The notes under the pieces are model-generated. The model saw only the letters and a program-made list of their open reading frames with translations. It ran no database searches and had not been told where the DNA came from. From Sacculina carcini (Eukaryota; Arthropoda; Thecostraca; Sacculinidae): a stretch of 64,000 bases of DNA. Positions 24,106-34,044 of this stretch are shown here, piece after piece; position 1 is the first letter of the stretch; every line of letters starts with the position of its first letter. Location: assembly GCA_916048095.2 (NCBI GenBank), contig OU696574.1, forward strand, positions 10,098,087-10,162,086, written 5' to 3'. The position numbers were made by a program, and so were the translations under genes.

Positions 24106-25267
24106 TACATACAGGTATGCATGTGTGTGTGTGCTTGTGTGTGTGTGTGTGTGTGTGTATGGGTGTGTTGGTGTGATGTTTTGGTCATGCATGGTGTAAA
24201 TAACACCTGTTTTGAAACGAAGAAGGATTAGTGGCTGTCAGCGATGTTTTTCCGCCTGTCTGTCCGCTTATACCTGTATATATGTGCGTGTGGTCCTTTT
24301 GCCCATACATCATGTTCACCTGCCGGAATGCCTAAGAATGCGAGCTGACCTGTCGGTGACAGTGATATATCCGCACTTCCGCTGAATGTATGTGTGTGTG
24401 TGTCTGTACCCGTTGTCAATATTTGTACTTGTGTCTGTTTGTACAATGCCGCATCGTAAATATTGTACTGTCTGCGCATCTGAGACATTGTGTAGAGATT
24501 GCGCAATATAAATGTTTCAATAAATGAAAATGAAATGTGTGTGTTTATATGTGCATATTCTTGTGTTGGTATGTGCATTTTTCACACATTCCATATTTGT
24601 ATTTGTATGAGCGCATATGTATATATGTATCTATACATACAGGTATGCATCTGTGTGTGTGTGTGTGTGTGTGTGTGTTAGACGCGCGACAATGCTGTAT
24701 ATCAAGAAGCACGTGATGTTGTCACGGTGAACGAATGGACCGACCGCGTATATCAGAATACACCACACGAACATATTATCACCAACGTCGTGTCGGGACG
24801 CAAAATGCGCGTGCAAAAATACAACCTGCCCGATACAGGTGTGTCAGTGTGTATGTGTGTGTGTGTGTATGTGTGTGTGTATGTGTGTTTTGTATCTGTG
24901 TGTGTTTGTGTGTGCTTGAAATTGTCTCAGTTTTTTTGTATGTCATCATTTTATCTATTTATCTTTATATTTTTGTATATGTATGTGTATATTCTTTATA
25001 TCTTTATATCTGTTTCTCAAATTTGTAATTTTTCATATTTTTTTTATGTGCATGTATATTTATTTATAGTTTTAGTTTTTATATTTTTCAGCTTTTATTT
25101 TGATCTTGCATGGCCGTTATTATCAATTACGTATGGTTGGCATGTTGTCTTCAAAGTGCTAATGAATTTAGCTATTTGATGTGTATGTGTGTGTGTGTTC
25201 TATCATTATTGGGATAAGCTACAGGGTGCTTAGTTCAATTTGAGTTACAACGGCGTACTCATACACT

Positions 25268-25357
<90 letters not shown>

Positions 25358-26298
25358 AGCAGTCTCAAAAAGTGTGTCAGCGTGTGAATACATCTGTGTT
25401 TCAACTTGTTAGGACTTAATGTATGTGTGTTGTGTATCTGTGTGTATGTGTGTGTGTGTGTGGCAGTGATTTGTATCTATGTATGTGTGTTTGTGTGCTT
25501 TGTATATATGTGTGTGTTTTGTATCTGTATGTATATGTGTGTTTTGTATCTGTGTTTGTGTGATTTGTATATATGTGTGTGTTTTGTGTGTGTGGGTATT
25601 TGTGTCTTTGTATCTGTGTGTGTGATTTGTATATATGTGTGTGTTTTGTGTCTGTGTGTGTGTGTGGATATTTGTGTCTTTGTATCTGTGTGTGTGTGTG
25701 TGTGTGTGTGTTTGTGTGATTTGTATAGATGTGTGTGTGTGGGTATTTGAGTCTTTGTATCTGTGTGTGTGTGTGTTTTGTATCTGTGTGTATGTGTGTT
25801 TTGTATCTATGTGTGTGTGTGGGTATTTGTGCCTTTGTATCTGTGTGTGTATGTGTGTTTTGTATCTGTGTGTGTATGTGTGTTTTGTATCTATGTGTGT
25901 GTGTGGGTATTTGTGCCTTTGTATCTGTGTGTGTATGTGTGTTTTGTATCTGTGTGTGTATGTGTGTTTTGTATCTGTGTGTGTATGTGTGTTTTGTATC
26001 TGTGTGTGTATGTGTGTCTTTGTATCTGTGTGTGTGTGGGTATTTGTATCTCTGTGTATGTGTGTGTGTGGGTCTTTTGTATCTGTGTGTGTGTGGGTAT
26101 TTGTGTCTTTGTATCTGTGTGTTTGTGTGTGTGGCAGTGATTTGGAATCCGTGGGATCGCAATGCCAAAGAGATTGCCGACTTTGGCGACGAGGAGTTTC
26201 CCAATATGATCTGCGTCGAGGCCGGTAACGTTGTCAGTGGTATTGTGCTGCCGCCCAATACTGTATTCGAGGCGTCACAGGTGCTACAAGTGATGTAA
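20800..26298 (+). CDS. Glucose-6-phosphate 1-epimerase (aldose-1-epimerase superfamily)
   Basis: Interconverts alpha- and beta-glucose 6-phosphate in the cytosol. Seven exons join in frame: 20800-20869, 21623-21674, 21980-22038, 22400-22556, 23267-23450, 24682-24838 and 26138-26298. They give 279 aa, the usual family length. Family motifs appear in order: A-T-V-V-S-W near the start, G-G-I-P-V-V-F-P across the exon 3/4 junction, F-G-P-W, H-G-F-A-R, L-L-H-T-Y-F (His150, the expected catalytic base/acid) and D-F-G-D-E-E then C-V-E-A-G (Glu254, the expected catalytic partner). This is the YeaD/YMR099C subgroup, not galactose mutarotase. Every junction uses GT..AG with correct phase, and all six acceptors are preceded by GT-rich tracts. 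Introns carry microsatellites, a MITE/SINE nest and a minisatellite. I see no disruption. Confidence 0.95.
21113..21590. mobile_element. TIR element interrupted by a SINE
   Basis: Termini TATTTTCCCGTGTATAAGA (near 21,116) and TCTTATACACGAGAAAG (to about 21,587) are inverted. The interior matches the uninterrupted copy at 22,670-22,850, and the SINE at 21,226-21,536 splits it. It lies in intron 1 of the epimerase. Confidence 0.7.
21226..21536 (-). mobile_element. tRNA-derived SINE with 10-bp target duplication
   Basis: Same family and orientation as 16,334-16,624: A box TAGCCGAGTGG and B box GGGTCCGATGCCC when read on the minus strand. TTTCTAGAAT flanks both sides (21,216-21,225 and 21,537-21,546), the target duplication expected of LINE-driven retroposition. 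The AT-rich 3' tail (TATAATTATAATTA) is at the left end. Confidence 0.88.
22666..22851. mobile_element. TIR element (TATTTTCCCGTGxATAAGA), intact copy
   Basis: It starts ATATTTTCCCGTGCATAAGA and ends TCTTATACACGGGAAAATA, near-perfect inverted ends over about 19 bases. Length is about 185 bases with no coding potential. It lies in intron 4 of the epimerase. Confidence 0.7.
23520..24640 (+). repeat. Internal duplications and (AT)n tract in an epimerase intron
   Basis: A block beginning GTTTATATGTGGAATT(A/T)CC and running through GTACATGCACATTTGTG to GGTGGGT occurs at about 23,523-23,587 and 23,779-23,844. A second block (TGTGCATATTCTTGTGTTGG to GAGCGCATATGTATATAT) occurs at about 23,952-24,025 and 24,548-24,622. 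An (AT)n run of about 90 bases lies at 24,019-24,108. All of it is within intron 5. Confidence 0.8.
25269..25353. repeat. (CA)n microsatellite, about 42 units
   Basis: An uninterrupted CA run on the plus strand in the last intron of the epimerase. It is opposite in orientation to the GT tracts in the rest of that gene. Confidence 0.95.
25430..26130 (+). repeat. GT-rich minisatellite (TTTGTATCTGTGTGTGTATGTGTG type)
   Basis: About 25-base units built on TTTGTATCTGTGTGT and ATGTGTG repeat across roughly 700 bases. The array includes higher-order near-identical blocks (GGTATTTGTGCCTTTGTATC at two places near 25,822 and 25,908). It runs up to the final epimerase acceptor at 26,137 and is open in all three forward frames, producing artefactual ORFs. 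Confidence 0.9.
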
Positions 26299-26988
26299 TG
26301 CCCGGGCGTGTCTACTAATGTAGCTCCAACCGCCGCTACTAACACAACAACATCACACTATATTAATATGTAGCGTGTGTGTGTGTGTGTCTGTCTCTCT
26401 TTGTGTATGTTGCTTTGTGTAGCATACAACGAATGAACACACACACACACACATAAACTCATATGTTTGTTCTGGTAGAATGCGCCATCGAGCGTAGAGT
26501 GCTTCTGTGTTTCCTCATGGGATCTTTTTTCGGGTTTCAAGCCGTTCTTTCTTTACGTGCGTGTGTATTTTGATGAATTTGTTTGGCTAATCGCACCAAT
26601 GTTCCTGTTTGCATACTGTTCTGTTGTGGTTTTCGTTTGATGTTTGAATCTGTCTTTGATTCACTTCATGTTTGAATCACTTTACAATCAATTGCGATAC
26701 ATACACCCACACCTACATCCACTCACACACACACACGCATACATACGTGAGAGTTCGCAAGCTTCCGTGCGCTATTTGTGTTCGCCGCGGAGCTTCGATT
26801 ACGTCACATAACGTTCGCACAATCAACAATGACAATGTTCCGACGGGCCGATGCGACGGGTAATTTCCACATTGGGGCTCCCTTCTCAATGTCCACTTTT
26901 GCGTGTGCTCAATTTCGATTCATTTCTGCTTCACCATCGACATCAGCAGCATCACTTTTCTATCTCTCTTATCGCTCTTTGTGTTTGT

Positions 26989-27020
<32 letters not shown>

Positions 27021-28147
27021 GAATTTTTCGTTATTGAACGATTTCGTAAATTTTGTACACTCATTTCCCAGTTCAGGATTGCCCAAGTTTTATATTGACT
27101 TGGTTTTTTCCGATCCATTCACGCGCCGAAATTGTCGTGCTGTTTTTCCTAGGGGTTTCCCATTCTATTTGAACCCCGCTTTTGTCCCAAATGTTCCACC
27201 GATGAATTAATGTTGTTTATTCATATTTTCGCTGTTTTATTTTAATCAACGTCTGGCGCACATTTCATGCTGTTATTTCATTCATTTACCTTATCTACCC
27301 CCATTCTGTACTGGAGTGTTGACTGAACTCAGGGAATTACGCTGTTTGTTTGTATGTGTGTGTGTGTGTGTGTGTGTCTGTGTGTTTTATTATTCGCTTG
27401 TTGGATGTTGCTGCATAGTTTTGCTGCATAGAGTTATTCTCTCATTCATAATACATTTATCCCATAGATATGCATAGTAAGCATATATAACATGAAGCGG
27501 TTGTGTGTGTGTGTGTGTGAGCGTATTTCATATTTCTCGCGCATGTATATATGCAATAGTTGGTTCTTGTAGTGTTGCTTCTATCGTGTGTGTGTGTGCG
27601 AGTATCTTGTTTTGATGCGTGTATAGCGTTGGCTGCGCTCCATCACTATGCTCAGGCGGGTCTTGTACGGTTGTGACGTCATCTTTCATGCACCGACAAT
27701 TTCAACAATATTTCATTGGCTCCACGCGCAACGTTGTTTCGCTTTGTAATCATAGCATTGTTTCGATTATCTGCGCCGTAGCGTAGAATGCTAGAGTGAT
27801 CGGCTTTTATGCATCGAATACTGATACAATATACACGCCGGTCGCGGCCAAACAACGTACCATGTTTCCCTGCACATACGTTTATTCAGAATTGGCGAAA
27901 CAAGCGTGAAAAAAGAAGAGATATAGAAAGACGGCCTTGTTACCACACGGCTATCACAGTAAAATAACCAACAAATCCCGTCGCAAACCGCCGCGGGGAC
28001 CAGAGATGAGAATGATCCATTGGCATAGCAAACAACCTCCTCTCCAAACGTTTGCTCCACCAAATCTCACACACAAACCAGAACCGTACAACTGAACAGA
28101 CTGTCACACTAGACAATGAGTCCCGTAGTTGAGGACACAGGCCGCTC
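26299..28147. other. Spacer between epimerase and PC4 genes (convergent)
   Basis: The two genes converge here, so both 3'UTRs should fall in this interval. GT runs lie at about 26,374-26,390, 26,987-27,020, 27,356-27,376 and 27,502-27,518. No additional exon was supported. Confidence 0.5.
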
Positions 28148-29216
28148 TTACAGTCTATCATTAACCTCGTCCACTATTTGTGTCAGCATATCCCACTGAC
28201 TCATCGACAAGCACACACCCTTCTTGCCCGGTTTAATCTTGCCCTGCGCCTCGTAGTACTCCCTGATGTCCACATAAGTGTTGCCTTTGAACTTGCGTAT
28301 CTTGACCAGGCGTGTCGGCGTCAGCTCCCACGTCGGTTCGCCATCAATCACCTGACACAAACACGCACACACACAGTGCACGTAGATCACGCAGGTAAGA
28401 GCCGTATATATACCCCACCCCCGAAAAATTGCCTGTAGGTATGAATACGCAATTATACCCCTCGAGAATTCTGCTCAGTTCAGTATAATGTCAAATCAAA
28501 ATCAGCATAGCAAAAAAGTAACCATACACGAAAAGTGTGTGTGTGTGTGTGTGCTGTTGAAATTAAATGCAATCTACTTTTCATTGAGGCAAGTGTGTTG
28601 AAATGAAAATTGAAAATGGGCCGAAAATGATTGATGGTCGCGTGCAATTTTGACCAACAAACCTTGCATGAACCGGCATCCGCGTTGTTTTTCGCCGAGC
28701 CAGTTGTCTTGTCGCTCTTGGTTTTCTGAGACTTTCTCGGCTGCAAGCAAACCGATGCAAGCGAAAAACGTTAAAAGCTCGGCCCTTGCAATAGTACGCA
28801 TGCAATAAAAAGCAACCAAGAATTGTTGCATGTGATACGGCTATATCATTATAGTAAGTTACAGAAGATAAGAGATCGCGTTAAGATGAATTAATTATCC
28901 ATCTTAAAAATAATACCTTACATCTTATCTTTTATCTTTCTCTTATTTCACACTTTATCTTATCTTTCTTTATCTTATCTATTATCTTACATCTTATATA
29001 TCCGTGTTGTCGTGCTTAAATTGTGAGTAAAACAACGAACGGTCAAAGAAATTCCCAATGATATAGGAAGCACACCAGCTCAGTGGCAATTCACAAGCAA
29101 AGCAGCAGAAAATGAACAAGAGCGAAAGTCGGCCTACAAACCGGAGTATCATCGGGACCCGAATCGGACGTATCGGAATCCACTTCACGCTTGCTTTTGA
29201 CACCAGCTTTCGGCAT
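28148..29216 (-). CDS. SUB1: Transcriptional coactivator PC4 / SUB1 homologue
   Basis: PC4 binds single-stranded DNA and bridges activators to the general RNA polymerase II machinery in the nucleus. Three minus-strand exons (29216-29142, 28740-28663, 28351-28148) join in frame to 118 aa; human PC4 is 127. Exon 1 encodes an M-P-K start and a Ser/Asp-rich acidic segment. Exon 2 is a lysine-rich linker. Exon 3 encodes the whole ssDNA-binding domain: R-x-x-x-I-R-K-F-K-G, V-D-I-R-E-Y-Y, K-P-G-K-K-G and L-S-x-x-Q-W, ending shortly after I-V-D-E-V. The order of acidic Ser-rich region, Lys-rich region and ssDNA-binding domain matches the family. Exon 1 and 2 boundaries rest on splice signals and composition; exon 3 is unmistakable. 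A copy of the 36/38 kb repeat lies in intron 2. Confidence 0.93.
28405..28652 (-). repeat. Interspersed repeat, third copy of the 36/38 kb family
   Basis: It shares TATATATACCCC, TATGAATACGCAATTATACCCC, GAGAATTCTGCTCAGTTCAG, AAAATCAGCATAGCA and CTTTTCATTGAGGCAAGTGTGTTG with the copies at 35,940-36,290 and 38,060-38,383. It is in the same orientation as the 38 kb copy and reaches to within about 10 bases of PC4 exon 2. Confidence 0.7.
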
Positions 29217-31420
29217 GACTCCAGGCCTAACGTACTTTCCAGCAATGATCACGATGAAGCAGAATCAAACACCCGATTAAGCTGTTCAAAGCAGATTAGT
29301 CATTAAAAATATACTGAGTAAAGTACTTGATGAAAAATGAATTCAATTAAAGCATGACGTAGATGCCAAATTGAAGCAAAAAACTTACATAGTCAAACTA
29401 AAAACGATATTGAAATACGCAATATTAGGCAGCATACCATAAAAAGATTGCCCTAGAAAGTATCAAAACACGTAATGACAAACAGAATTTTAACACTAAA
29501 ATATTGATCAGCCATGCTTGAACTCACGTTTCAAGATTCATAGACTTGACGTCTTCACTGCGCAAGTCTTGGCAGGACGTGTCAATCGCTGGAAAGTTGT
29601 AAATACAATTATTCTTGAAAACCTTAATTTTGGAAACAAATATAGTATCGTCAGCTTTATCAATAATATTACTTTCGTTTTTGGTATGGATATTAATATT
29701 ATATTTAGTAATCACAAATATAAATAATTTTGGTAATGAAAACAATTTATTAACTACACAATTAATTCATTATACATTTTTTTTATAATCCTAACAGTTT
29801 TTCATTTTGTTATCATAAGATTGTATTATTGCATCGTATGTGCGCAGATTGTGTATTTTTTTAGTTTGAGGTCTTTTAGAAAAATGTTATTTTTAATTAT
29901 GAATGAAATGAATCCGAATAAATAACATACCCGAACATAGGCTTTATTCAACGTTTAAGCACTGGCATAACTAACTGATGCAACAAATGATGTTGTTGTT
30001 GTTGTTGTTGTTATTGGTTACTGCATATAGCACAGGTTAGGCTCAGTTGCAGGGATCACACAATGCAACTCTTTTGTTACACAAGCATCATAGATGCATG
30101 CTACTCGTGTTGCCTTAACCTAAAGCTATAAAAATAACTCAAGTTAGAGGGAATATCTAGAGCAGTAATACGATTATCCTTATGTGTACAGATACTAGAT
30201 ATTTGTTGAAATGAAGATATAATTGAATTGAGTTCATAGTGAGAAATATAAACAGATACATGACGCAACGGCGTTTTTTGTTGTTGTTGTTTTTTTGTGT
30301 GATTTTTTTTTCAATCAAGAAAGAAGCATAGGAAAATAAATCAGAGAAAGTGATATATTACTTATTGTGGACAATTTGCAGTGATGACAATTTTCTGAAG
30401 TAATCATATTTGATTTGTGAGTCCTGTGTCTGTCAAGAACTTCAACGTGTGAGGAACATATCTAGGGTTCTACAGAAGTAGATCCAGAGATATGGATGTA
30501 TTTTGAGGAAAGCTGTGTAATAAGAGGTGACGTTGAGTTCTGTATTTGGGACAGTGGAGCAGAACGTGTTGTATGTCGAGCGTAGTGCTGCATATGGCGC
30601 ATAGTGCAGGAGGATTGTGATGCAACTGATGCAGCAAACCAAAACAAACACACCACAAACGTAAACATAACGTCTTAATGTAACAACATCAAGAAACAAT
30701 AAAATATATCAATCAGAAATACTACAATGAACAAATTTATTCCGGAATCGGAATAAATTTTGTTATTTAAAAATAAAATTTTTGTAATTTGCTCCGTGCA
30801 TCCTATTGTCGAAATATATATGGACAACATCAAAATACATGTATTTTCACGTAAATACAAATATATACATTTGAAATTCCACTCAATGACATAAAAACAA
30901 ATGAATTTGAATGTATGATATTATTGAAATACAACAAAAATGTGAAGATATAAATTTGTATGGCACGTAAATGTAACCACATTAAATTAATATTTGTCCA
31001 TCATTTCCAATTGTGGCAATACACACAAACAAATAATATATACAAGACATTCAAGCAGATTTGTCCACAACGAGAATGACAAAAATCTCTCACAAAAATC
31101 AATTTTTCCAAGTCACCACCATATTTTCATTTAGCTATGATCTATCCAAGGGTTCAAACTTGTTTGTTCAGTGGGCTAGTAGTTGGAACATTGTCAAAAA
31201 ATGTCATATGACTCATGACTCACAAAAATGTCACCCGTGACTCATAACGATTCTGTTTCAACACATAAATCACTCCAAGTGAATGACTGAACATCACAAT
31301 ATTGGCCCCAACGTAACCACTTTGTAATCGCCGATTTTTTAATCACATCAAGCACATACACTGGTGTGTCTAGCAAAAATACACAGTAAATTCTCTCACA
31401 CTTTCATCGCCTAATATTGG
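29217..31420. other. Spacer upstream of PC4, AT-rich, with a LINE relic
   Basis: No gene was supported. Contents seen are a TTATCTTA-rich stretch at 28,910-29,000 just inside the gene, a (TGT)n run at about 29,992-30,012, and a non-LTR retrotransposon tail remnant at 30,470-30,640. Confidence 0.5.
30470..30640 (-). pseudogene. Non-LTR retrotransposon (LINE) C-terminal relic
   Basis: One minus-strand frame reads C-A-I-C, then eight residues later H-V-L-L-H-C-P-K-Y and an R-x-x-L-L motif. This CxxC..H..C cysteine-histidine pattern is typical of the C-terminal end of Jockey/I-type LINE ORF2 proteins. The rest of the reverse transcriptase is absent, so this is a 3'-end fragment. Confidence 0.55.
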
Positions 31421-31428
31421 ATGGCATT

Positions 31429-31732
31429 CAGAGCCGTAGCAACCGCCCCCCGTACCCCCCGACCGGGGGGAGCCCCCGAGTGTTGAGGGGCCCCGTTGCT
31501 TCACGTATGACATTAAAATTTATTATATTATGTATAGCCTTTACCTTTTTGCTCAGATGTTTTCACTGTTTGTATTATGTGATTATCTATAATAAATATA
31601 TTCATTATTTGATGGTTTATTTATAATGGGGGCCCCAAGTGTTGTCTTCGGGGGGCCCCAAGTGTTGCCTTCGGGAGGCCCCAAGTGTTGCCTTCGGGGG
31701 GGGGGGCCTCATAAGTCCTCGCAACGGCTCTG
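31429..31732 (+). mobile_element. hAT-like MITE (CAGAGCCG termini), perfect TSD
   Basis: Starts CAGAGCCGTAGCAACCGCCC and ends CCTCGCAACGGCTCTG. The exact octamer ATGGCATT flanks it (31,421-31,428 and 31,733-31,740). The interior holds CCCGAGTGTTGAGGGGCC, an AT-rich core with CAGATGTTTTCAC, and GGGGGCCCCAAGTGTTG tandem units. No transposase is present. Related copies are at 35.5, 46.5, 55.9 and 58.7 kb. Confidence 0.9.
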
Positions 31733-31949
31733 ATGGCATTTTCCGCTCGACAACTCGCTAACAAGTCTCCAATCCGAGCTTGCAGGAGTGCATCTTGCGC
31801 CTGCATGGCTTGGATGATCTTTGTCTATTCATGGGCCTATAAACAGGAATGTCTGTGAAAAATTACAGAAAATATATGTTTTACCTTTGCTTCATATTTT
31901 CAACTGGGAAAACATCCTGTTCTTAAAAGAACTTTAAATTGTCCGAATG

Positions 31950-32093
31950 AATATTGGATATAAAAAAGTTTGGATATTATGTCGTTTGTGTATTTAACCT
32001 TTTAATATAGCTATCAAGAATTCAGGTGTTGTTCGAGAACTGACTGCTGATTTGAAAACGGTGCCATCCCTGGAAAGGATTAAGAACCACAGA
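31950..32093. mobile_element. hAT-like MITE, 3' fragment (relative of 38.46-38.76 kb)
   Basis: CTGCTGATTTGAAAA..GGTGCCA..CTGGAAA and the end GATTAAGAACCACAG match the right end of the element at 38,455-38,764. The left end was not found. Confidence 0.45.
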
Positions 32094-32566
32094 TCTAGCG
32101 GGTCTTAGGGAGGTCTATGGAGTCTAAGAAGGTCTACGTGAGAATGCACCTAGTATGTGTGCCAGTGGTGCATCGTATCTACTTCACCAGACTCAGATTT
32201 TAAACTGTTTGAAAACCACTGAGTCTGACACAAGTAACAAGCATAATCAGCAACATTGACACATCAAAGCTACATCAGCGCAAACGTGGACGCTAATCAT
32301 ATTTATTCGTGTTGTTGTTACTTATTGAATCATATTTATATTAATTGTTGGTTATTTCTTATTGAATCACATATTTATTGTTGATTGTTGTTATCTATTG
32401 AGAAACGTGGAGGGAGTGACATTATGAAGTGTTATCGGATGAATTGTTTTTTATTTATTGTTGTGTATATATTATTTTACTTTCCAATTCTTCTTCTAGA
32501 ATATTTTCTTTTCGAACTCTCTTTCTCTCTGAATTTTTTGGGCGCTTCCGGTACCACCTTGGGGCC

Positions 32567-32650
32567 ACCTTAGGGTGGCCCCAAGGTGTGCTTATAGTGT
32601 TTGCACTCTTCTCATACTACTGGATTTGCCTGTAATTATTATTAATAATA
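32567..32650 (+). repeat. Interspersed repeat fragment shared with 5.40-5.48 kb
   Basis: GGGGCCACCTTAGGGTGG, TAGTGTTTGCACTCTT, CTACTGGATTTGCCTGTAATT and an (AAT)n-like end recur from 5,404. Confidence 0.6.
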
Positions 32651-32862
32651 ATCATCATCATTGATTGTCCTGTTCAATCGAAATATTGCAGCATAACACG
32701 TACCTGAACGTCCGAGATGGCAGGAAAGGAAACATGATCATATGCAAGATTTCATTCGACATTTAACTATTGCAAGCATCTAGCACCATTAAGACAACAT
32801 ATTCACAGTGTGCGCTGAGCTACGCATATAAATATTCATTCCTCAATAGTAATGTAATCAAG

Positions 32863-33048
32863 CAGTGGCGGATCCAGAGTCAATATTGGGAGGGGCTGAA
32901 ATAATTCGGGGCGGGCTGAAATTTGGGAGCGATAGGAAAAAGTTTTTTTCTCACCGTTTTGAGTTAATCTCTTGGTTATTAGGAGTTGATGGAAATACTT
33001 TTTGGGTGGAGTTTCAGCCCCCTAGGTCCCCCTCTGGTTCCGCCAGTG
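32863..33048. mobile_element. hAT-like MITE (CAGTGGCGGATCCAGAG termini)
   Basis: It starts CAGTGGCGGATCCAGAG and ends CTCTGGTTCCGCCAGTG. Flanking octamers TAATCAAG and CAATCAAG agree at 7 of 8 positions. Related copies lie at 50.8 and 56.1 kb. Confidence 0.8.
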
Positions 33049-33292
33049 CAATCAAGTACAAACACACATCGCTGAGCACAAAAGTACGCTCTACTACCGA
33101 ACATGAGCAAATGTACACGTCCACATACAATAGAAAAACTCCAAATATATTCAGCATCAATATGTTCTCATATTAGCGGCGTGGAAACCTACAATCTTGA
33201 CGAAAAACTTTAATAGAAGTTATCAAAGCAAAAAGCAATACTGCCAAGAACAATGACGTTAACGCAAGCTGTTCTTCAAATAGAGCGCTCAC

Positions 33293-33361
33293 CCAACGCC
33301 ACCTAGATACTAGTAGTAGTAGTAGTAGTAGTAGATACTAGTAGTATCTAGGTGGCGTTGG
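33293..33361. repeat. 20-bp perfect inverted repeat around (TAG)n
   Basis: Arms CCAACGCCACCTAGATACTA (33,293-33,312) and the exact complement (33,342-33,361) enclose a 29-base loop made mainly of TAG units. Confidence 0.9.
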
Positions 33362-33449
33362 CTCACCACGTCTGACGCTTGATGTTCGGGCAGAGAGAAT
33401 GTTTTCTGCATCTAGGTGAATCTCTGATATCTCATCTATCACCACAACA

Positions 33450-33619
33450 CGTTGGCGGCGTCAAGAGAACGGGAGGGGGGGTTCTGGAGTGTCAAGCCCC
33501 CATAAAACCTGACCAGGAACATTTCGAGTGTATTTTCTCATTTTTCGCCAATCCTCCGCATATTTTCCTTATCCCCCCCCTTCACACACACACAGCGGAA
33601 AATCCTAGCGCCGCCACTG
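33450..33619. mobile_element. hAT-like MITE (CAGTGGCGGCGCC family, worn)
   Basis: It ends AGCGCCGCCACTG and starts near GTTGGCGGCGTCAAGAG. Interior GGAACATTTCGAGTGTA is shared with the copy at 3,266-3,519. It lies about 70 bases beyond the NCKX stop codon, so it may be part of the 3'UTR. Confidence 0.55.
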
Positions 33620-33687
33620 GCACAGATTATCATACGTCAAAACCGTTTCCACGCGGCCCACGGTTGTGGCCACGACGGGTGTTGTTC

Positions 33688-33979
33688 TCAGAAGAAGCAC
33701 TCGATGACGGAGAACTCCAGCAAGAGGGCGATCACAAGGAAGATCACGTAGAGCGCCAGCATTACGAGCGCCAGACTTCGACTGAGGCGCCATCTAGCGC
33801 CGGCAATGCTAACTGTCACCAGAACCAACATGCACAACAGCAGCAAAATCATACAGATCATGCCGCGAGTGACAATTGTTATTGTCCAACGATTTGGCAA
33901 CGCCTGCTGCCAGACCAACTGCGTTGCCAGGTCGAAAGCGAACCTCAACAACCACGGCACTGGTAGACTATGGAATAAA

Positions 33980-34044
<65 letters not shown>

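Noticed and set aside
25416..26345. Long open frames of 100-300 codons on both strands over 25.4-26.3 kb
   Set aside because: They translate to His-Thr or Cys-Val-Tyr repeats because a GT minisatellite is open in several frames. They have no signal of coding use and sit in the last epimerase intron.
30442..30699. Cys/His pattern on the minus strand as a zinc-finger gene
   Set aside because: Only about 60 residues, no flanking exon, and the spacing is that of a LINE ORF2 C-terminus; treated as a retrotransposon relic.
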